A stretch of 43,382 bases of DNA from a virus. Each line of letters starts with the position of its first letter. The stretch's first letter is position 1. A program made the position numbers and the translations under genes. Below are positions 24,002 to 32,137 of the stretch, in pieces. Location: the IMG/VR virus record IMGVR_UViG_3300017977_000054, positions 1 to 43,382 of that record; one strand, 5' to 3'. Below the pieces are notes generated by a model, which saw nothing but the letters and a program-made list of their open reading frames with translations, was not told where the DNA came from and searched no databases.

Positions 24002-25399
24002 TCAGCGACCTAGCGCCAATTTTAGCAAATCGCTGGTGGCGTCGGCCTCCCGCGGCCCGTTGGCCATGATGAACGCGTCGGCGTCGTTAGGGCTGTCTAC
24101 TTCACGCTTGGCTAAATCCTCTTTCGACTCGACTTTGACTCTGCCGTGCGCGTCGTAGTGCCGTCGGGGCGTACTGAGCTGCGTGACCAAGTTGCCTAGC
24201 CCTGGCATGTCCGAGCTAATGCTTATCAAGTCCTTAACCGCAAAAGCCTCGCCGTGCTTAATCGCGCTGTAGGTGTTGCGGAACCGGTCGGCCACGCCCC
24301 ACCACGCCTGCGCCTTTAGGTTGCTGAAAAATTCGCGGTTAGTCACCTGCTCCTCGGGCGTATCAATGTACAGGCCGTCCGGGTCGTACACCTTAGCGCC
24401 CGCTATGAACTTGGAGTAACTGACCGTTTCCGCAGCCCAGTAGTCCGCCACCCTAGCCTCGTTAATCTCCGCGAACTTAGGCCCCGCGCCAGCCCCTACG
24501 CCGATAGAGTCATAGTCTAGGTCCGCGCCGCGTTTTAGCGCAGCGTTGTAGGCCCTAGTGCAGCTCTGCAACAGTTCGTCCTCGCCGGCTTTCCAGTTCT
24601 CCCCCCACCGGGCTACGATCCCGTCCATATAGACCAGCGAGCACTTATCCGAGCCGCTGTCGGCGATGTCGAAGCCCATGCGCTTGGTGTCAAGGTTGCG
24701 TAGGCCTAGCACCTTGTGCGCGTCGATAGCCGCCTCGATCCACGAGCGTTTTATCACCACTTTGTCGTCGTCGGTACGCGGTACGCCAAGGTATATGTGT
24801 TCGTACTCCTCGTAGTCCTCACGCTTCAGGCGTTCAATCTTGCGGCGCATCGTGGAGGACAGAAACGGGTTCTCGTCGTAGTTGATGTGGCGGACGATAA
24901 CGCCGTTATCCGGGTCGTGCCTGAAGGTCTCTATGTAGTCCGACACTAGGTGCGGGTTGTACAGCATCCACGCCTCTGCACCCTCTTTCCGCAGTGTGGG
25001 CTCAATGACCGACCACTGCTCGGGGGTCAGGCCCTCCGCCTCTTCAATCCAACCGATGTCCGCACCCTCAAAGCCCTTAATCTCTCGGATGTTGCGCCGT
25101 ATGCCGTAGAAGTGGAACGAGCTTTTAGTGACCTTGTGCTCAATAGTGTTTTGCGTGATGTTGAACTCGTGGCGCATGCCAAACCGTTCAATCTGGGTGC
25201 ACAGGACGGCGTACACGCTGTCAGAGATTCGAACTTGAAACTGCCGCATGCACAGGACTTTAACCCTGTAGCGGGACGACAGGTAGACCAGAAAGCCTGC
25301 AGCGTCCCACGTCTTTGAGGAGGCCCGGCCCCCCTTCAGTATCTTGATGTCGGCCTTAGTGCGCCAGAATGGCTTTAGCGCGGGGTTAAGACTCGCCAT
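24002..25399 (-). CDS. Terminase large subunit
   Basis: I placed the start at ATG 25399 (465 residues), behind GAAGAGG and 14 bases inside the end of the small subunit gene; the reading frame extends further upstream but without good support. The ATPase has a Walker A-like KGGRASSKT (22-30), a Walker B-like DIGWIEEAE (114-122) and a coupling segment after it; the nuclease domain shows GFDIADSGSDK and the DADAFIMANG region near the C-terminus. It packages DNA into the prohead through the portal. The type is close to PBSX/P22-like terminases, but the packaging mode cannot be decided with confidence. Confidence 0.92.
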   Translation of the reverse strand: MASLNPALKPFWRTKADIKILKGGRASSKTWDAAGFLVYLSSRYRVKVLCMRQFQVRISDSVYAVLCTQIERFGMRHEFNITQNTIEHKVTKSSFHFYGIRRNIREIKGFEGADIGWIEEAEGLTPEQWSVIEPTLRKEGAEAWMLYNPHLVSDYIETFRHDPDNGVIVRHINYDENPFLSSTMRRKIERLKREDYEEYEHIYLGVPRTDDDKVVIKRSWIEAAIDAHKVLGLRNLDTKRMGFDIADSGSDKCSLVYMDGIVARWGENWKAGEDELLQSCTRAYNAALKRGADLDYDSIGVGAGAGPKFAEINEARVADYWAAETVSYSKFIAGAKVYDPDGLYIDTPEEQVTNREFFSNLKAQAWWGVADRFRNTYSAIKHGEAFAVKDLISISSDMPGLGNLVTQLSTPRRHYDAHGRVKVESKEDLAKREVDSPNDADAFIMANGPREADATSDLLKLALGR

Positions 25400-25985
25400 C
25401 GTCGCTCGCCTCTTCGCCGTAGAAGTCGTTGAAGCTCTTAGGCTTAACGTCGCCAGCGTCACCGCCTGTTAGCCCTAGGTTCTCTCTGAAGGCCTGCACG
25501 CTCGTTAAGTCGCCTATCAACTTCAAGGCCTGCAGCCGTGACGTCGCCTTGATCTTCACCTTTTCGACAACGCCCTTAGCGTTGCCCTCGGGCGTGATTA
25601 GCGCCTTACTGTCTACGGTGTACTCAGCAATGCAGTACCAATCGTCCTCTGTGGCCTCACTAAAGTCGTAGTAGGCCGCACCCCGCTCGTCCAACCGCAT
25701 GAACTTGCTAATGTTGAAGTCAGCAATAAGCCGCAGGCGTTCCGCAACGTACTGCGCGTTTAGCTCTGCCTTGTGGATAGCCTGCGCGGTTACATGTTCC
25801 ACGGCCGTGGCTATGTGGGGGCGTTTAAACAGCGCCGAGGCCCTGCAGTTAATTTGATGCTCTGACATCCCCGAGCAATCAAAAGCGCGGCGGTATGCTG
25901 CCGTTTTGTTGCGCGTAGGGTCCGACATGAAGTGCTGCAAAGCTGCGGTTTCTTCAGCCGTGTAGCTTTTAAAATTCACGGGCAA
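25386..25985 (-). CDS. Terminase small subunit
   Basis: The 199-residue protein lies directly upstream of TerL and shows the small-terminase layout: an N-terminal helix-turn-helix region (NKTAAYRRAFDCSGMSEHQI, 26-45), a central helix with HKAELNAQYVAERLRLIADF (outlined) and a C-terminal oligomerisation/tail. It would recognise the packaging site and load TerL. The start may be TTG 25985 or GTG 25979; both lie close to the ribosome binding site GAGAGG. It is the first gene of the leftward virion operon, downstream of the repeat-rich intergenic region. Confidence 0.85.
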   Translation of the reverse strand: MPVNFKSYTAEETAALQHFMSDPTRNKTAAYRRAFDCSGMSEHQINCRASALFKRPHIATAVEHVTAQAIHKAELNAQYVAERLRLIADFNISKFMRLDERGAAYYDFSEATEDDWYCIAEYTVDSKALITPEGNAKGVVEKVKIKATSRLQALKLIGDLTSVQAFRENLGLTGGDAGDVKPKSFNDFYGEEASDDGES

Positions 25986-26053
25986 TTTTCCTCTCTACAA
26001 AGGGTTTCTGTCCAACAGACTATACACCCTCCAGAACTAGCCGAAAAACGGTT

Positions 26054-26298
26054 TTGTAACGCTTGTAACGCTTCTTTCCTTTATTGTTTTATGAAAAACT
26101 ATATCTACCACTTAGTGCTATATATCTTCTATTTTCTCTTATACTAACCTTTTTATAGTTAGTAAGTGTTACAACGTTACAAGCCGCACCGCCCGTGGCC
26201 TGCAGCGATTTTTCAATGCGTTACACAAGCGTTACAGACCGTTACAACTCAAAAGACCGTTACAAGCCCCGTAATCTGTAACGCTTGTGTAACGTTAC
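26054..26298. repeat. Cluster of GTTACA/TGTAAC elements (candidate iterons/operators)
   Basis: Six GTTACA copies start at 26168, 26176, 26220, 26231, 26241 and 26259; four TGTAAC copies start at 26055, 26064, 26277 and 26288, and a variant GTTACG lies at 26294. The two left copies sit in tandem 9-mers TTGTAACGC (26054-26062 and 26063-26071). Bases 26219-26238 and 26275-26294 form a perfect 20-bp inverted repeat with a 36-base spacer. Between the two copies inside each arm there is an 11-bp spacing, one helical turn. Confidence 0.85.
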
Positions 26299-26325
26299 GG
26301 ATTTACCCGACCTAAAAATTAGTGC

Positions 26326-26354
26326 TTGACCGCGCCTAAAGTCTGTAATACTTT
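26326..26354 (+). promoter_or_regulatory. Possible early promoter
   Basis: TTGACC (26326-26331) resembles a -35 element and is followed by TGTAATACTTT. The best -10 candidates have imperfect spacing (TAATAC at 14 bases, TACTTT at 17 bases), so the exact core is uncertain. The position, 46 bases before the early operon ATG and just right of the repeat cluster, fits regulation by the repeats. Confidence 0.35.
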
Positions 26355-26399
26355 CTACTACCTGCACAAACTCAGACACCTACAGAGGGCCACAAAACC

Positions 26400-26807
26400 A
26401 TGAGTGACGACAAGCCTAAAGACGGATGGGTACTGCAAGAAGTTTTAATTGCGAGGGCGGAGCCGCGGCGCCAACAGCCGACGCCTTGCCCGCCTGAATG
26501 TTTCACGGACGGCGCCATCATTCCCGTGCAAGAGAAGCGCGCGGTACACGGCCTACTAGACATATCTAACCAACTCGCCTACGTCGAGGCTGTATCAGCT
26601 AAAACTGTGATGGAAGACCTGCACGCGGCGCTGTACGGCAGCCTTAAGGACGCCAAATACGGCCGCCCGCGGTATGTAGAACTGAGCGTCGAAATGTGGC
26701 GGCTACTGGGCAGCAACCACGCCAGCCGCACCATTTTCGGCTTCCCTGTAACCATTAATAACGAAGCGCGAGGGCTACTCGCCGAGGTCCACTACCATGC
26801 CAACTAA
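26400..26807 (+). CDS. Hypothetical protein, first gene of early operon
   Basis: The 135-residue protein begins behind GAGGG and is the first gene right of the repeat cluster. The N-terminal region is hydrophilic with a proline/glutamine-rich stretch (RRQQPTPCPPE), then a helical part (KTVMEDLHAALYGSLKDAKY) and a C-terminal segment with FPVTINNEARG. I recognise no family and no catalytic motif. As the first early gene next to the repeats it could be a regulator, but nothing in the sequence proves that. Confidence 0.65.
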   Translation: MSDDKPKDGWVLQEVLIARAEPRRQQPTPCPPECFTDGAIIPVQEKRAVHGLLDISNQLAYVEAVSAKTVMEDLHAALYGSLKDAKYGRPRYVELSVEMWRLLGSNHASRTIFGFPVTINNEARGLLAEVHYHAN

Positions 26808-27042
26808 ACACGAAGCACGTACCCTAAATGAATTCTCTGGGGAAGTCTCACGCCGCCGAGAGCCCCACCAGATCAAACTAGCCCCGCACGTCTACCTAGA
26901 CGTCATGGCCCCTAGTACCGACGCACAGGTGAAGGCCTTGCAGCACGAGGTTAAAACCTACAAGACCGCTAACGGCGTCCCGCTACACGTGGCCCGCTTA
27001 GGCAGCCTCGTTAAAATGGAGGCCTCCCCGTGCACCCTATAG
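26797..27042 (+). CDS. Hypothetical protein
   Basis: An 81-residue, basic product that overlaps the end of the previous gene by 11 bases and the next gene by 13. It contains SRRREPHQIKLAPHVYLDV and a short helix AQVKALQHEVKTYK. No family or function is recognised. The ribosome binding site GAGG sits inside the preceding gene, consistent with coupled translation. Confidence 0.6.
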   Translation: MPTKHEARTLNEFSGEVSRRREPHQIKLAPHVYLDVMAPSTDAQVKALQHEVKTYKTANGVPLHVARLGSLVKMEASPCTL

Positions 27043-27476
27043 AAGAGCTAGCCGCCGGCGTCGCCACGCGGACCCCCGCACTTGGCCTGAACACCGAGCG
27101 CGTTATCAACTGCATGCGCAGCGCCCGCGAGAACAACCGGGTGTACGCCCTGCAGCAAGAGCTGTTGCTCAAGCAGGCACTTTGCGGGTACTCCGTGACC
27201 GCCCGCCCCTCGTGGTCTATGGAAGATCGCTTGCGGCTGTTTGTGGCGCACTACGCCGAACCGGGCACCCCCGTGCGCCTGCTCGTGCACCCTGGCGTGG
27301 CGATGAACTGGCGCCAAGTCGAAGGCGTGCTGATCCGCAGGCCCGACGTAAGCATGCTCCATCTCATGAACTCCGACGGCCTGGCTGCCGTGCTATCGCA
27401 AGGCCCGCGCACAATAGGCCTGAAAATTAAGCTAAACGTTAACCTATTGGGGGGCATGTGGGCGTTGAGTTACTAA
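27030..27476 (+). CDS. Hypothetical protein, GTG start
   Basis: A 148-residue product starting at GTG 27030 behind GGAGG, overlapping the previous gene by 13 bases. The sequence has a helical first half (LNTERVINCMRSARENNRVY) and an internal KIKLNVNLLGG segment. No family is recognised. Its C-terminus overlaps the start of the helix-turn-helix gene by 19 bases, a further sign of tightly coupled early translation. Reading in this frame is supported only by length, ribosome binding site and packing. Confidence 0.6.
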   Translation: MHPIEELAAGVATRTPALGLNTERVINCMRSARENNRVYALQQELLLKQALCGYSVTARPSWSMEDRLRLFVAHYAEPGTPVRLLVHPGVAMNWRQVEGVLIRRPDVSMLHLMNSDGLAAVLSQGPRTIGLKIKLNVNLLGGMWALSY

Positions 27477-27643
27477 CCACTCAAGAGGCCGCCGAAGAGC
27501 TGCGAGTCAGCCGGCGGACCCTCTACGAGTTGGTAAGAAAAGGCGAAATACGCTGGCTAGATTTAGGGCACAGGACCAAACGCATTACGCGTGCGGAGTT
27601 GAACAGGTATATAGCGAAGCTAAACGGGGCACCATGCAACTAG
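27458..27643 (+). CDS. Small helix-turn-helix DNA-binding protein (excisionase/MerR-like)
   Basis: The 61-residue product is almost entirely one winged helix-turn-helix of the HTH_17/excisionase type: LTTQEAAEELRVSRRTLYEL (6-25) is the DNA-binding motif, followed by a wing with GEIRWLDLGHRTKRI and a helix RAELNRYIAKL. Such proteins regulate transcription or help recombination. There is no integrase here, so an excisionase role is unlikely. It immediately precedes the primase-helicase, overlapping it by ten bases, and might bind the nearby repeat cluster or regulate the early promoter. GTG start with GGGGGG seven bases upstream. Confidence 0.8.
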   Translation: MGVELLTTQEAAEELRVSRRTLYELVRKGEIRWLDLGHRTKRITRAELNRYIAKLNGAPCN

Positions 27644-30153
27644 CTCAAGAATTAAAACAATTAGGGCTCGCAGCCTTCCCGTGCGCCGTGTCTTATGACG
27701 AGCGCAAGACCAAATGGGTGAAACGTCCGCTGACCGTGGACAAGGAGAGTTGGGCGGTAACAGGCCGCCGAGACATTAACGACCCCCGCGTACAGTGGGG
27801 CGGCTGTACCGTTTTAGGCCTACCAGTGCCCGAGGGCGTGGTCATTATTGACTTAGACCACTATGTCGACGGGTGCACCACAGAGGCTGTGGACGCCATA
27901 CTGGGGGTGCGGCTCGATTGGGGCGCGGCGCTGGTGCAAACCACCATCGGCGGGGGTGGGCACTACGCGTTTAGGGCGCCTCAAGGGTGGGGCGTCAACC
28001 AGTCCGACAGCATCGGCGGCCTAAAAGGCTTCGACACGCGAGTCGGGAGCAAAGGTTTTATCTGTAGCGGGCAGGGCTACGCCCCCTGTAACAGCTTTGG
28101 CGTTTACCGCCTGGCGTATCCCGATAGCCTGCCTCCGCTGCCCGATGAGTGCCGACCTACCCTAGAGAAGACGGTGCACGAGGTGCCCGAGAGTTCAAAA
28201 GAGCTGACCGACAGTGCCGACCGTGACGTGCCTACGCTGGTAGAGGCGTTGCGATTTGTGGACCCCACCACCCGTGAGACTTGGCGAAACGTAGGCTTTG
28301 CGCTTAAACATTACTTTCACGACGACGAGGGGACCGGCTACGCCATTTGGGACGCATGGAGTCGTGGCGAGTTCACTCCCGACGGTACCGAGCCCGAGGG
28401 ATATAACGCCGAGACCCAGCCGTCACAGTGGGCAGGGTTTGCGGTCCAACGCGGCGACCAGCCGACAATCACGGCGGGGTGGCTTTTTCACAACGCCATG
28501 CAGGGCGGGTGGCGCCCCCCAGCACGGTTTGACACTTCCGGCGCATTCGGCGCTAACGCATTAAAGGCCGACGCGTTTAATGACTTAGTGCAGCGAATTC
28601 TAGAAGAGGGTGCCGATATCCGCGCGGTAGAGGGCCTGCTAGAAGCGATACGTACAAGTGGCTGTAACGACATGCAGGCCTTGTTGTTGCGTAACGAGCT
28701 GAAGGCCATGATGCGCAGCGCCAAGCTGCTAGACAAGGCGACCTCAAGCCTGATAGACAAGGCCACGAACCCCGCAGGCACTAGCGCAGAGCTACCGGCG
28801 CACTCAGGCCAGTACAATAAAAACCACATGGAGAACGCCGAGCTGTTTTTATCAGCCCACTACCCTAACAACACCCTAATGCGCGCACAGCAGGTGTGGT
28901 ACGTGTACGACGGTAAGTGCTGGGTTGAAGTAGACGACGACGGCATAGACCACCAGCTTACGCGCGCCATGCAAGCAAGCCGGCCGCAGAAGTCGACAGT
29001 CAACGGCACCTACCAGACGCTAGCCAGCTTGTGCTACCGACCCGACGCCCGTATGAACGAGGACGCGCTTAGCGTGGTGTTGTTCCAGAACGGGGCGCTA
29101 GACCTGTACAGCGGCCAGTTACTGCCGCACGACCCGCGCTACATGACCACGAAAATAGTGCCCTACAACTACAACCCGAACGCCACAGCGCCGCAGTGGC
29201 TATCGTTTTTAGACGACGTGTTCGAAGGCGACGGCGAACGGGTGGCCCTGCTGCAAGAGTGGTTCGGCTACATGCTATCCCCGACCTACCAGTACCAGAA
29301 GATAATGCAACTACTCGGGCCGCCACGCTGCGGGAAGGGCACCATAGGCGCTGTGCTCCGGCAGCTAGTAGGCGACCAGAACTACAGCGGGTGCGCACTC
29401 AGCAGCTTTGCAAAGGACGACTTTCTCGACAGTATGCGTAACGTGACGGTGGCATTCAGTGGCGACACCGCTAAGACCGTCGGCCGTCATATCGTTGACG
29501 TAGTGACCGAGAACTTAAAGAAGATCAGCGGTAACGACGCCGTGGACTTCGCCCGTAAGTACAAGGCCCGTATGTCCTGCAAGCTCCCTTGCCGCATAAC
29601 GCTAGCGGCTAACCACGTGCCGCGCCTGTTTGACGACTCGGGTGCGTTGGCCGGCCGCCTGCTAGTGCTACCGTTCGAGGTCACATTCGAGAACAGAGAA
29701 GACCCTGGCCTGCTCGGCAAACTGACCGCAGAGCTTGAAGGCATAGCGGTGTGGGCGCTGCGCGGTTTGGCCCGTCTTAACGCCAACGGCCGCTTTACGC
29801 ATGCCACAGCCAGTGACGCCGACGTGCAGCTTATCGACGAGTCGTACAGCCCGCTTAAGCTGTTTATCAGTGCGCGCTGCAGACTCGGTACCGACGGCGT
29901 GATAACGGCTGCAGACCTGTACGACGTCTACCGTGCTTGGGCGGTCAATGAGCAAGAAGAGCGCATCTTGAGCCGTAAGGTGTTCGTCTCTTCATTCAAA
30001 GACGCAACCCGCGGCCGTGGTTGCAAGTACGGCCCCCACCGGACTGAAAGCGGCGTGTTCCGAGGGTTTAAAGGAGTGACGGTACTCGAAGAAGGCGAAC
30101 CCCGCACAGCAAGTGCGTTTAGGCCGGTCGTACATGACGGGGGTAAGGTATAA
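27634..30153 (+). CDS. Primase-helicase (PrimPol plus D5/SF3 helicase)
   Basis: The 839-residue protein is a bifunctional replication enzyme. The N-terminal primase-polymerase domain contains the IIDLDH metal motif (Asp73, Asp75) and GGGGHYAF (His110). A PriCT-like middle segment (FVDPTTRETWRNVGFALKHY, about 208-227) links to a D5-like N-terminal helicase region and an SF3 ATPase with GPPRCGKGT (562-570), a later NVTVAFSGD Walker B-like segment and a C-terminal LAANHVPRLFDDSGALAGR arginine-finger region (outlined). It would open the origin and prime DNA synthesis for the DNA polymerase encoded at 40969-43329. The HTH protein lies just upstream. The protein is of usual length for the family. 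Confidence 0.9.
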   Translation: MQLAQELKQLGLAAFPCAVSYDERKTKWVKRPLTVDKESWAVTGRRDINDPRVQWGGCTVLGLPVPEGVVIIDLDHYVDGCTTEAVDAILGVRLDWGAALVQTTIGGGGHYAFRAPQGWGVNQSDSIGGLKGFDTRVGSKGFICSGQGYAPCNSFGVYRLAYPDSLPPLPDECRPTLEKTVHEVPESSKELTDSADRDVPTLVEALRFVDPTTRETWRNVGFALKHYFHDDEGTGYAIWDAWSRGEFTPDGTEPEGYNAETQPSQWAGFAVQRGDQPTITAGWLFHNAMQGGWRPPARFDTSGAFGANALKADAFNDLVQRILEEGADIRAVEGLLEAIRTSGCNDMQALLLRNELKAMMRSAKLLDKATSSLIDKATNPAGTSAELPAHSGQYNKNHMENAELFLSAHYPNNTLMRAQQVWYVYDGKCWVEVDDDGIDHQLTRAMQASRPQKSTVNGTYQTLASLCYRPDARMNEDALSVVLFQNGALDLYSGQLLPHDPRYMTTKIVPYNYNPNATAPQWLSFLDDVFEGDGERVALLQEWFGYMLSPTYQYQKIMQLLGPPRCGKGTIGAVLRQLVGDQNYSGCALSSFAKDDFLDSMRNVTVAFSGDTAKTVGRHIVDVVTENLKKISGNDAVDFARKYKARMSCKLPCRITLAANHVPRLFDDSGALAGRLLVLPFEVTFENREDPGLLGKLTAELEGIAVWALRGLARLNANGRFTHATASDADVQLIDESYSPLKLFISARCRLGTDGVITAADLYDVYRAWAVNEQEERILSRKVFVSSFKDATRGRGCKYGPHRTESGVFRGFKGVTVLEEGEPRTASAFRPVVHDGGKV

Positions 30154-30182
30154 GCCCGTAGCCTCTTATAACTAACAATTCT

Positions 30183-30210
30183 TTTACTTAGTGGTGGGTT
30201 TTGCTAGTAT
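30183..30210 (+). promoter_or_regulatory. Candidate promoter with extended -10
   Basis: TTTACT (30183-30188) and an extended -10 TGCTAGTAT (30202-30210) are separated by 16 bases. It lies in the 95-base gap after the primase-helicase gene and would start transcription about 30-35 bases before the small gene at 30249. A core-like pattern of this quality can arise by chance. Confidence 0.4.
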
Positions 30211-30251
30211 TTAATTAACAACGATGACAATTAAACGAGGCACCCACCATG
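30210..30251 (+). repeat. Duplicated leader: TTTAATTAACAAC plus ACGAGG-ATG segment
   Basis: TTTAATTAACAAC (30210-30222) recurs exactly at 33541-33553, and the ribosome-binding segment 30235-30251 is identical at 14 of 17 positions with 33556-33572. Both copies sit directly before small-gene starts. The 13-mer contains the palindrome TTAATTAA. Confidence 0.75.
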
Positions 30252-30398
30252 TTTAAACGACTTTTCAAAACCCGCAAAACTATCACCGCCACAATCTCTA
30301 CGCGTGACCTAGCTAGCATTAAGCGCTATCTCGCTGACGGCTTCCGTCTGGTAATACGTGGCGCCGTTGCCGTACTAACTAAGACTTTGTGGGTGTAA
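30249..30398 (+). CDS. Small 49-residue protein
   Basis: A 50-codon frame (stop included) preceded by ACGAGG eight bases upstream of ATG. The product is basic (MFKRLFKTRKTI...) with a hydrophobic C-terminal half (GFRLVIRGAVAVLTK). No family is known. It has the best spacing for a first gene after the 95-base gap and the next gene starts five bases after its stop, so it is likely the start of the downstream small-gene operon. Confidence 0.7.
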   Translation: MFKRLFKTRKTITATISTRDLASIKRYLADGFRLVIRGAVAVLTKTLWV

Positions 30399-30402
30399 CG
30401 GC

Positions 30403-30705
30403 ATGCCTAACGTGAAACTAGAAATACGTGTCATTTACGCGCGCGAGTTTAACCCCGACGCACAAGCCGACGAGATACACGGGGCGGAGATAAAACCCCT
30501 AGGCCTATTTATGCGGAATACGCGCAGCGGCTCGGGGTTCCGCAACTCAGAAGGCAGCAGCACAATACGCCGAGGGGTCTACGCCCTTAAAGCAGCGCAG
30601 CAAATAGTGGATGCGGTAAACGCTGCGGGAGGTGTCGACGTAGACCCCTTCGAAGGTGAGTACGCGCATTGGATTAAAGAGCTTTACGGGAGGGCCGGGC
30701 AATGA
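30403..30705 (+). CDS. Hypothetical protein
   Basis: A 100-residue protein with an early beta part (LEIRVIYAREFN), a glycine-rich turn (NTRSGSGFRNSEGSSTIRRG, residues 39-58) and a helical C-terminus. No family is recognised. It overlaps the next gene by four bases (ATGA). Its location in a long chain of tiny early genes suggests a host-takeover or regulatory protein, but the sequence offers no function. Confidence 0.6.
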   Translation: MPNVKLEIRVIYAREFNPDAQADEIHGAEIKPLGLFMRNTRSGSGFRNSEGSSTIRRGVYALKAAQQIVDAVNAAGGVDVDPFEGEYAHWIKELYGRAGQ

Positions 30706-31139
30706 ACCTTAAACACTTAGAGGACTACGTGCGTAAGTACCGCGCGACTACAGAAGGCCTCAACGGGGCGCACGGCATAACCGACCAGCTGCGGGTAGGC
30801 TTTAAAGTTCCCGCGCTAAGTGCGCTGTGTGCTGACGTCGCCGTGTACTCAGACGAAAAACACCTCGCCCCTAACGAGGCCCGGCTAGTGACCTACGTGC
30901 GCGACGAGGTTGTGTACGCGCCTGTGCAGCACGTGCCTACAGTTACGCGGCCGAAGTACAGCAAATATAAAGCGCGCGTCGAAAGCGACCGACACTTTTT
31001 GAGAGACCGCCCGCACCTATACCTCGGCACTGCAGACGGTGCGCCGTGTTGGCTGCACACAGGCAGCCGCTACATGCACCGGCGTAAGCAGGGGCAGGAC
31101 TTGTGCAACTACTTCAATGCGGCCAGGGCAGTCAAGTGA
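30702..31139 (+). CDS. Hypothetical protein
   Basis: The 145-residue protein is basic and hydrophilic, with a helical N-terminus (HLEDYVRKYRATTEGLNG) and a C-terminal RYMHRRKQGQDLCNYFN segment. No family is recognised. The ATG overlaps the stop of the preceding gene by four bases and the next gene (GTG 31136) starts inside its own stop, indicating coupled translation. Function unknown. Confidence 0.6.
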   Translation: MNLKHLEDYVRKYRATTEGLNGAHGITDQLRVGFKVPALSALCADVAVYSDEKHLAPNEARLVTYVRDEVVYAPVQHVPTVTRPKYSKYKARVESDRHFLRDRPHLYLGTADGAPCWLHTGSRYMHRRKQGQDLCNYFNAARAVK

Positions 31140-31546
31140 AGAGTTTAGCCCTCCTCACGCTACTGGCACTGACCGGGTGCGCCTCAATGCCAGACAAGCA
31201 CGACGCCGTATGGTACGCACTGCACGCCATCGATACTGCGCAGACTTACAGCGTACCGCGCATTAACGATAGTTACGCGGCGGGTCTGAGCCCCTGCGAT
31301 GGGTTCGAAGAGCACCCAGTAACCCGCAGGCTGATCGGCAGCGAGCCTAGCCGAGAAAAAGTGCTGCTCTGGTCGGTAGGGTTCGCCGCCGCTCGGTGGG
31401 GGTTTTACGAGCTACTAGAGCGGGCGGACGTGCCGACTAAGCACTTAAAGATGCTCGAGAACGTTGTCAAACTTGACGTCGTTGTAGGCAACCACGGCAA
31501 CGGCATACGCGCACTGTCGCGCAGAACTTACGGGTGTAACTACTAA
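31136..31546 (+). CDS. Predicted lipoprotein of a phage-associated family
   Basis: The 136-residue protein (start GTG 31136 with AGGG upstream, overlapping the previous stop) has a short hydrophobic signal and lipobox L-T-G-C at Cys15, so it is predicted to be exported and lipidated. The mature part contains ALHAIDTAQTY (about 30-40), EEHPVTRRLIGSEPS and a VVVGNHGNGIRALS ending. This layout resembles a family of small phage- and prophage-encoded lipoproteins with an ALHAIDxAQT core. Function unknown; surface exclusion or membrane signalling are possible. Confidence 0.75.
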   Translation: MKSLALLTLLALTGCASMPDKHDAVWYALHAIDTAQTYSVPRINDSYAAGLSPCDGFEEHPVTRRLIGSEPSREKVLLWSVGFAAARWGFYELLERADVPTKHLKMLENVVKLDVVVGNHGNGIRALSRRTYGCNY

Positions 31547-31962
31547 TGAATAAAACCAACCTACAGCACGCTATTAACGTTATGAAACGGGCCGGACGGG
31601 TCAATATGGGGGTATGGCAGTCAAGCGGAGTGCGCCCCGCAATAGATAACGAGAAAGCGGCGCACCGCTGCAACACCGCCGCCTGCTTTGCCGGGTGGGT
31701 GGCGGTCTCTCCGGAGTTTCAGCAGGATGGCGGCGAAGTCACATGGACAGGCGCCCCAAAGATCGCCGGGCGCTGCGGTTCCCCCGCTATCGCCTTTTGG
31801 CTCGGCCTGCCCCAAGGTACGGCAAACGACCTGTGCGCGGTTGCGTGCGACCCCGGAGACGAAGAGGGCGCCCAGAGGCTAGACCTCTACTACGGCAAGC
31901 CCGTTAAGTACATAACCGCTGCAGACGTCATTGAGAAACTAGAGGGCCTTTTGAATGAGTAA
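31546..31962 (+). CDS. Hypothetical protein, conserved phage type
   Basis: The 138-residue protein has a helical N-terminus, then CNTAACFAGWVAVSPEF (outlined; near residue 44-60), a pattern I associate with small phage proteins of unknown function, and FWLGLPQGTANDLC (84-97). It overlaps the previous stop (TAATG) by one base and the next gene by eight. Three or more cysteines may bind metal, but their spacing gives no certain motif. Confidence 0.6.
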   Translation: MNKTNLQHAINVMKRAGRVNMGVWQSSGVRPAIDNEKAAHRCNTAACFAGWVAVSPEFQQDGGEVTWTGAPKIAGRCGSPAIAFWLGLPQGTANDLCAVACDPGDEEGAQRLDLYYGKPVKYITAADVIEKLEGLLNE

Positions 31963-32137
31963 GCGAAAAACAGTACTGGAGCGTAACGCCGAGGTGGTGG
32001 AGGAGCTAAAGAGCAAGGGCATAGAGTGGTGTATGCGTAGTCGCCTGCCCTACCCGCGGAACGCTGCCCGCACTCCCGGCGTACTGGCCGTGGACGGGGC
32101 GCGCGTAATATTCACTAGCGAGGGGCTAGGCGGGTGA
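31955..32137 (+). CDS. Small hypothetical protein
   Basis: A 60-residue, basic product with a charged helix (KTVLERNAEVVEELKSKGIEW) and a short C-terminal strand (VDGARVIFTSEGLGG). It starts in the last codons of the preceding gene and ends on the GTG of the next one (GTGA overlap). No family is recognised. The fused order with its neighbours suggests co-translation. Confidence 0.6.
   Translation: MSKRKTVLERNAEVVEELKSKGIEWCMRSRLPYPRNAARTPGVLAVDGARVIFTSEGLGG

Larger units (their letters stand above)
25986..26399. other. Repeat-rich, AT-rich divergent intergenic region
   Basis: About 414 bases with no gene lie between the leftward virion operon and the rightward early operon. Bases 26075-26165 are strongly AT-rich against a GC-rich genome. 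GTTACA/TGTAAC elements surround this stretch on both sides, and a TTGACC sequence occurs near the early gene start. The combination is typical of a replication origin or of a control region with a divergent pair of promoters. Confidence 0.8.

Noticed and set aside
26054-26298. CRISPR array or tandem gene repeats
   Set aside because: The elements are 6-9 bases, in both orientations and with irregular spacing, which fits binding sites and not repeat-spacer units.
27458-27643. Excisionase of a lysogeny module
   Set aside because: The fold fits, but no integrase or attachment site is recognised and the gene sits in front of the primase-helicase, so a regulatory role is more likely.
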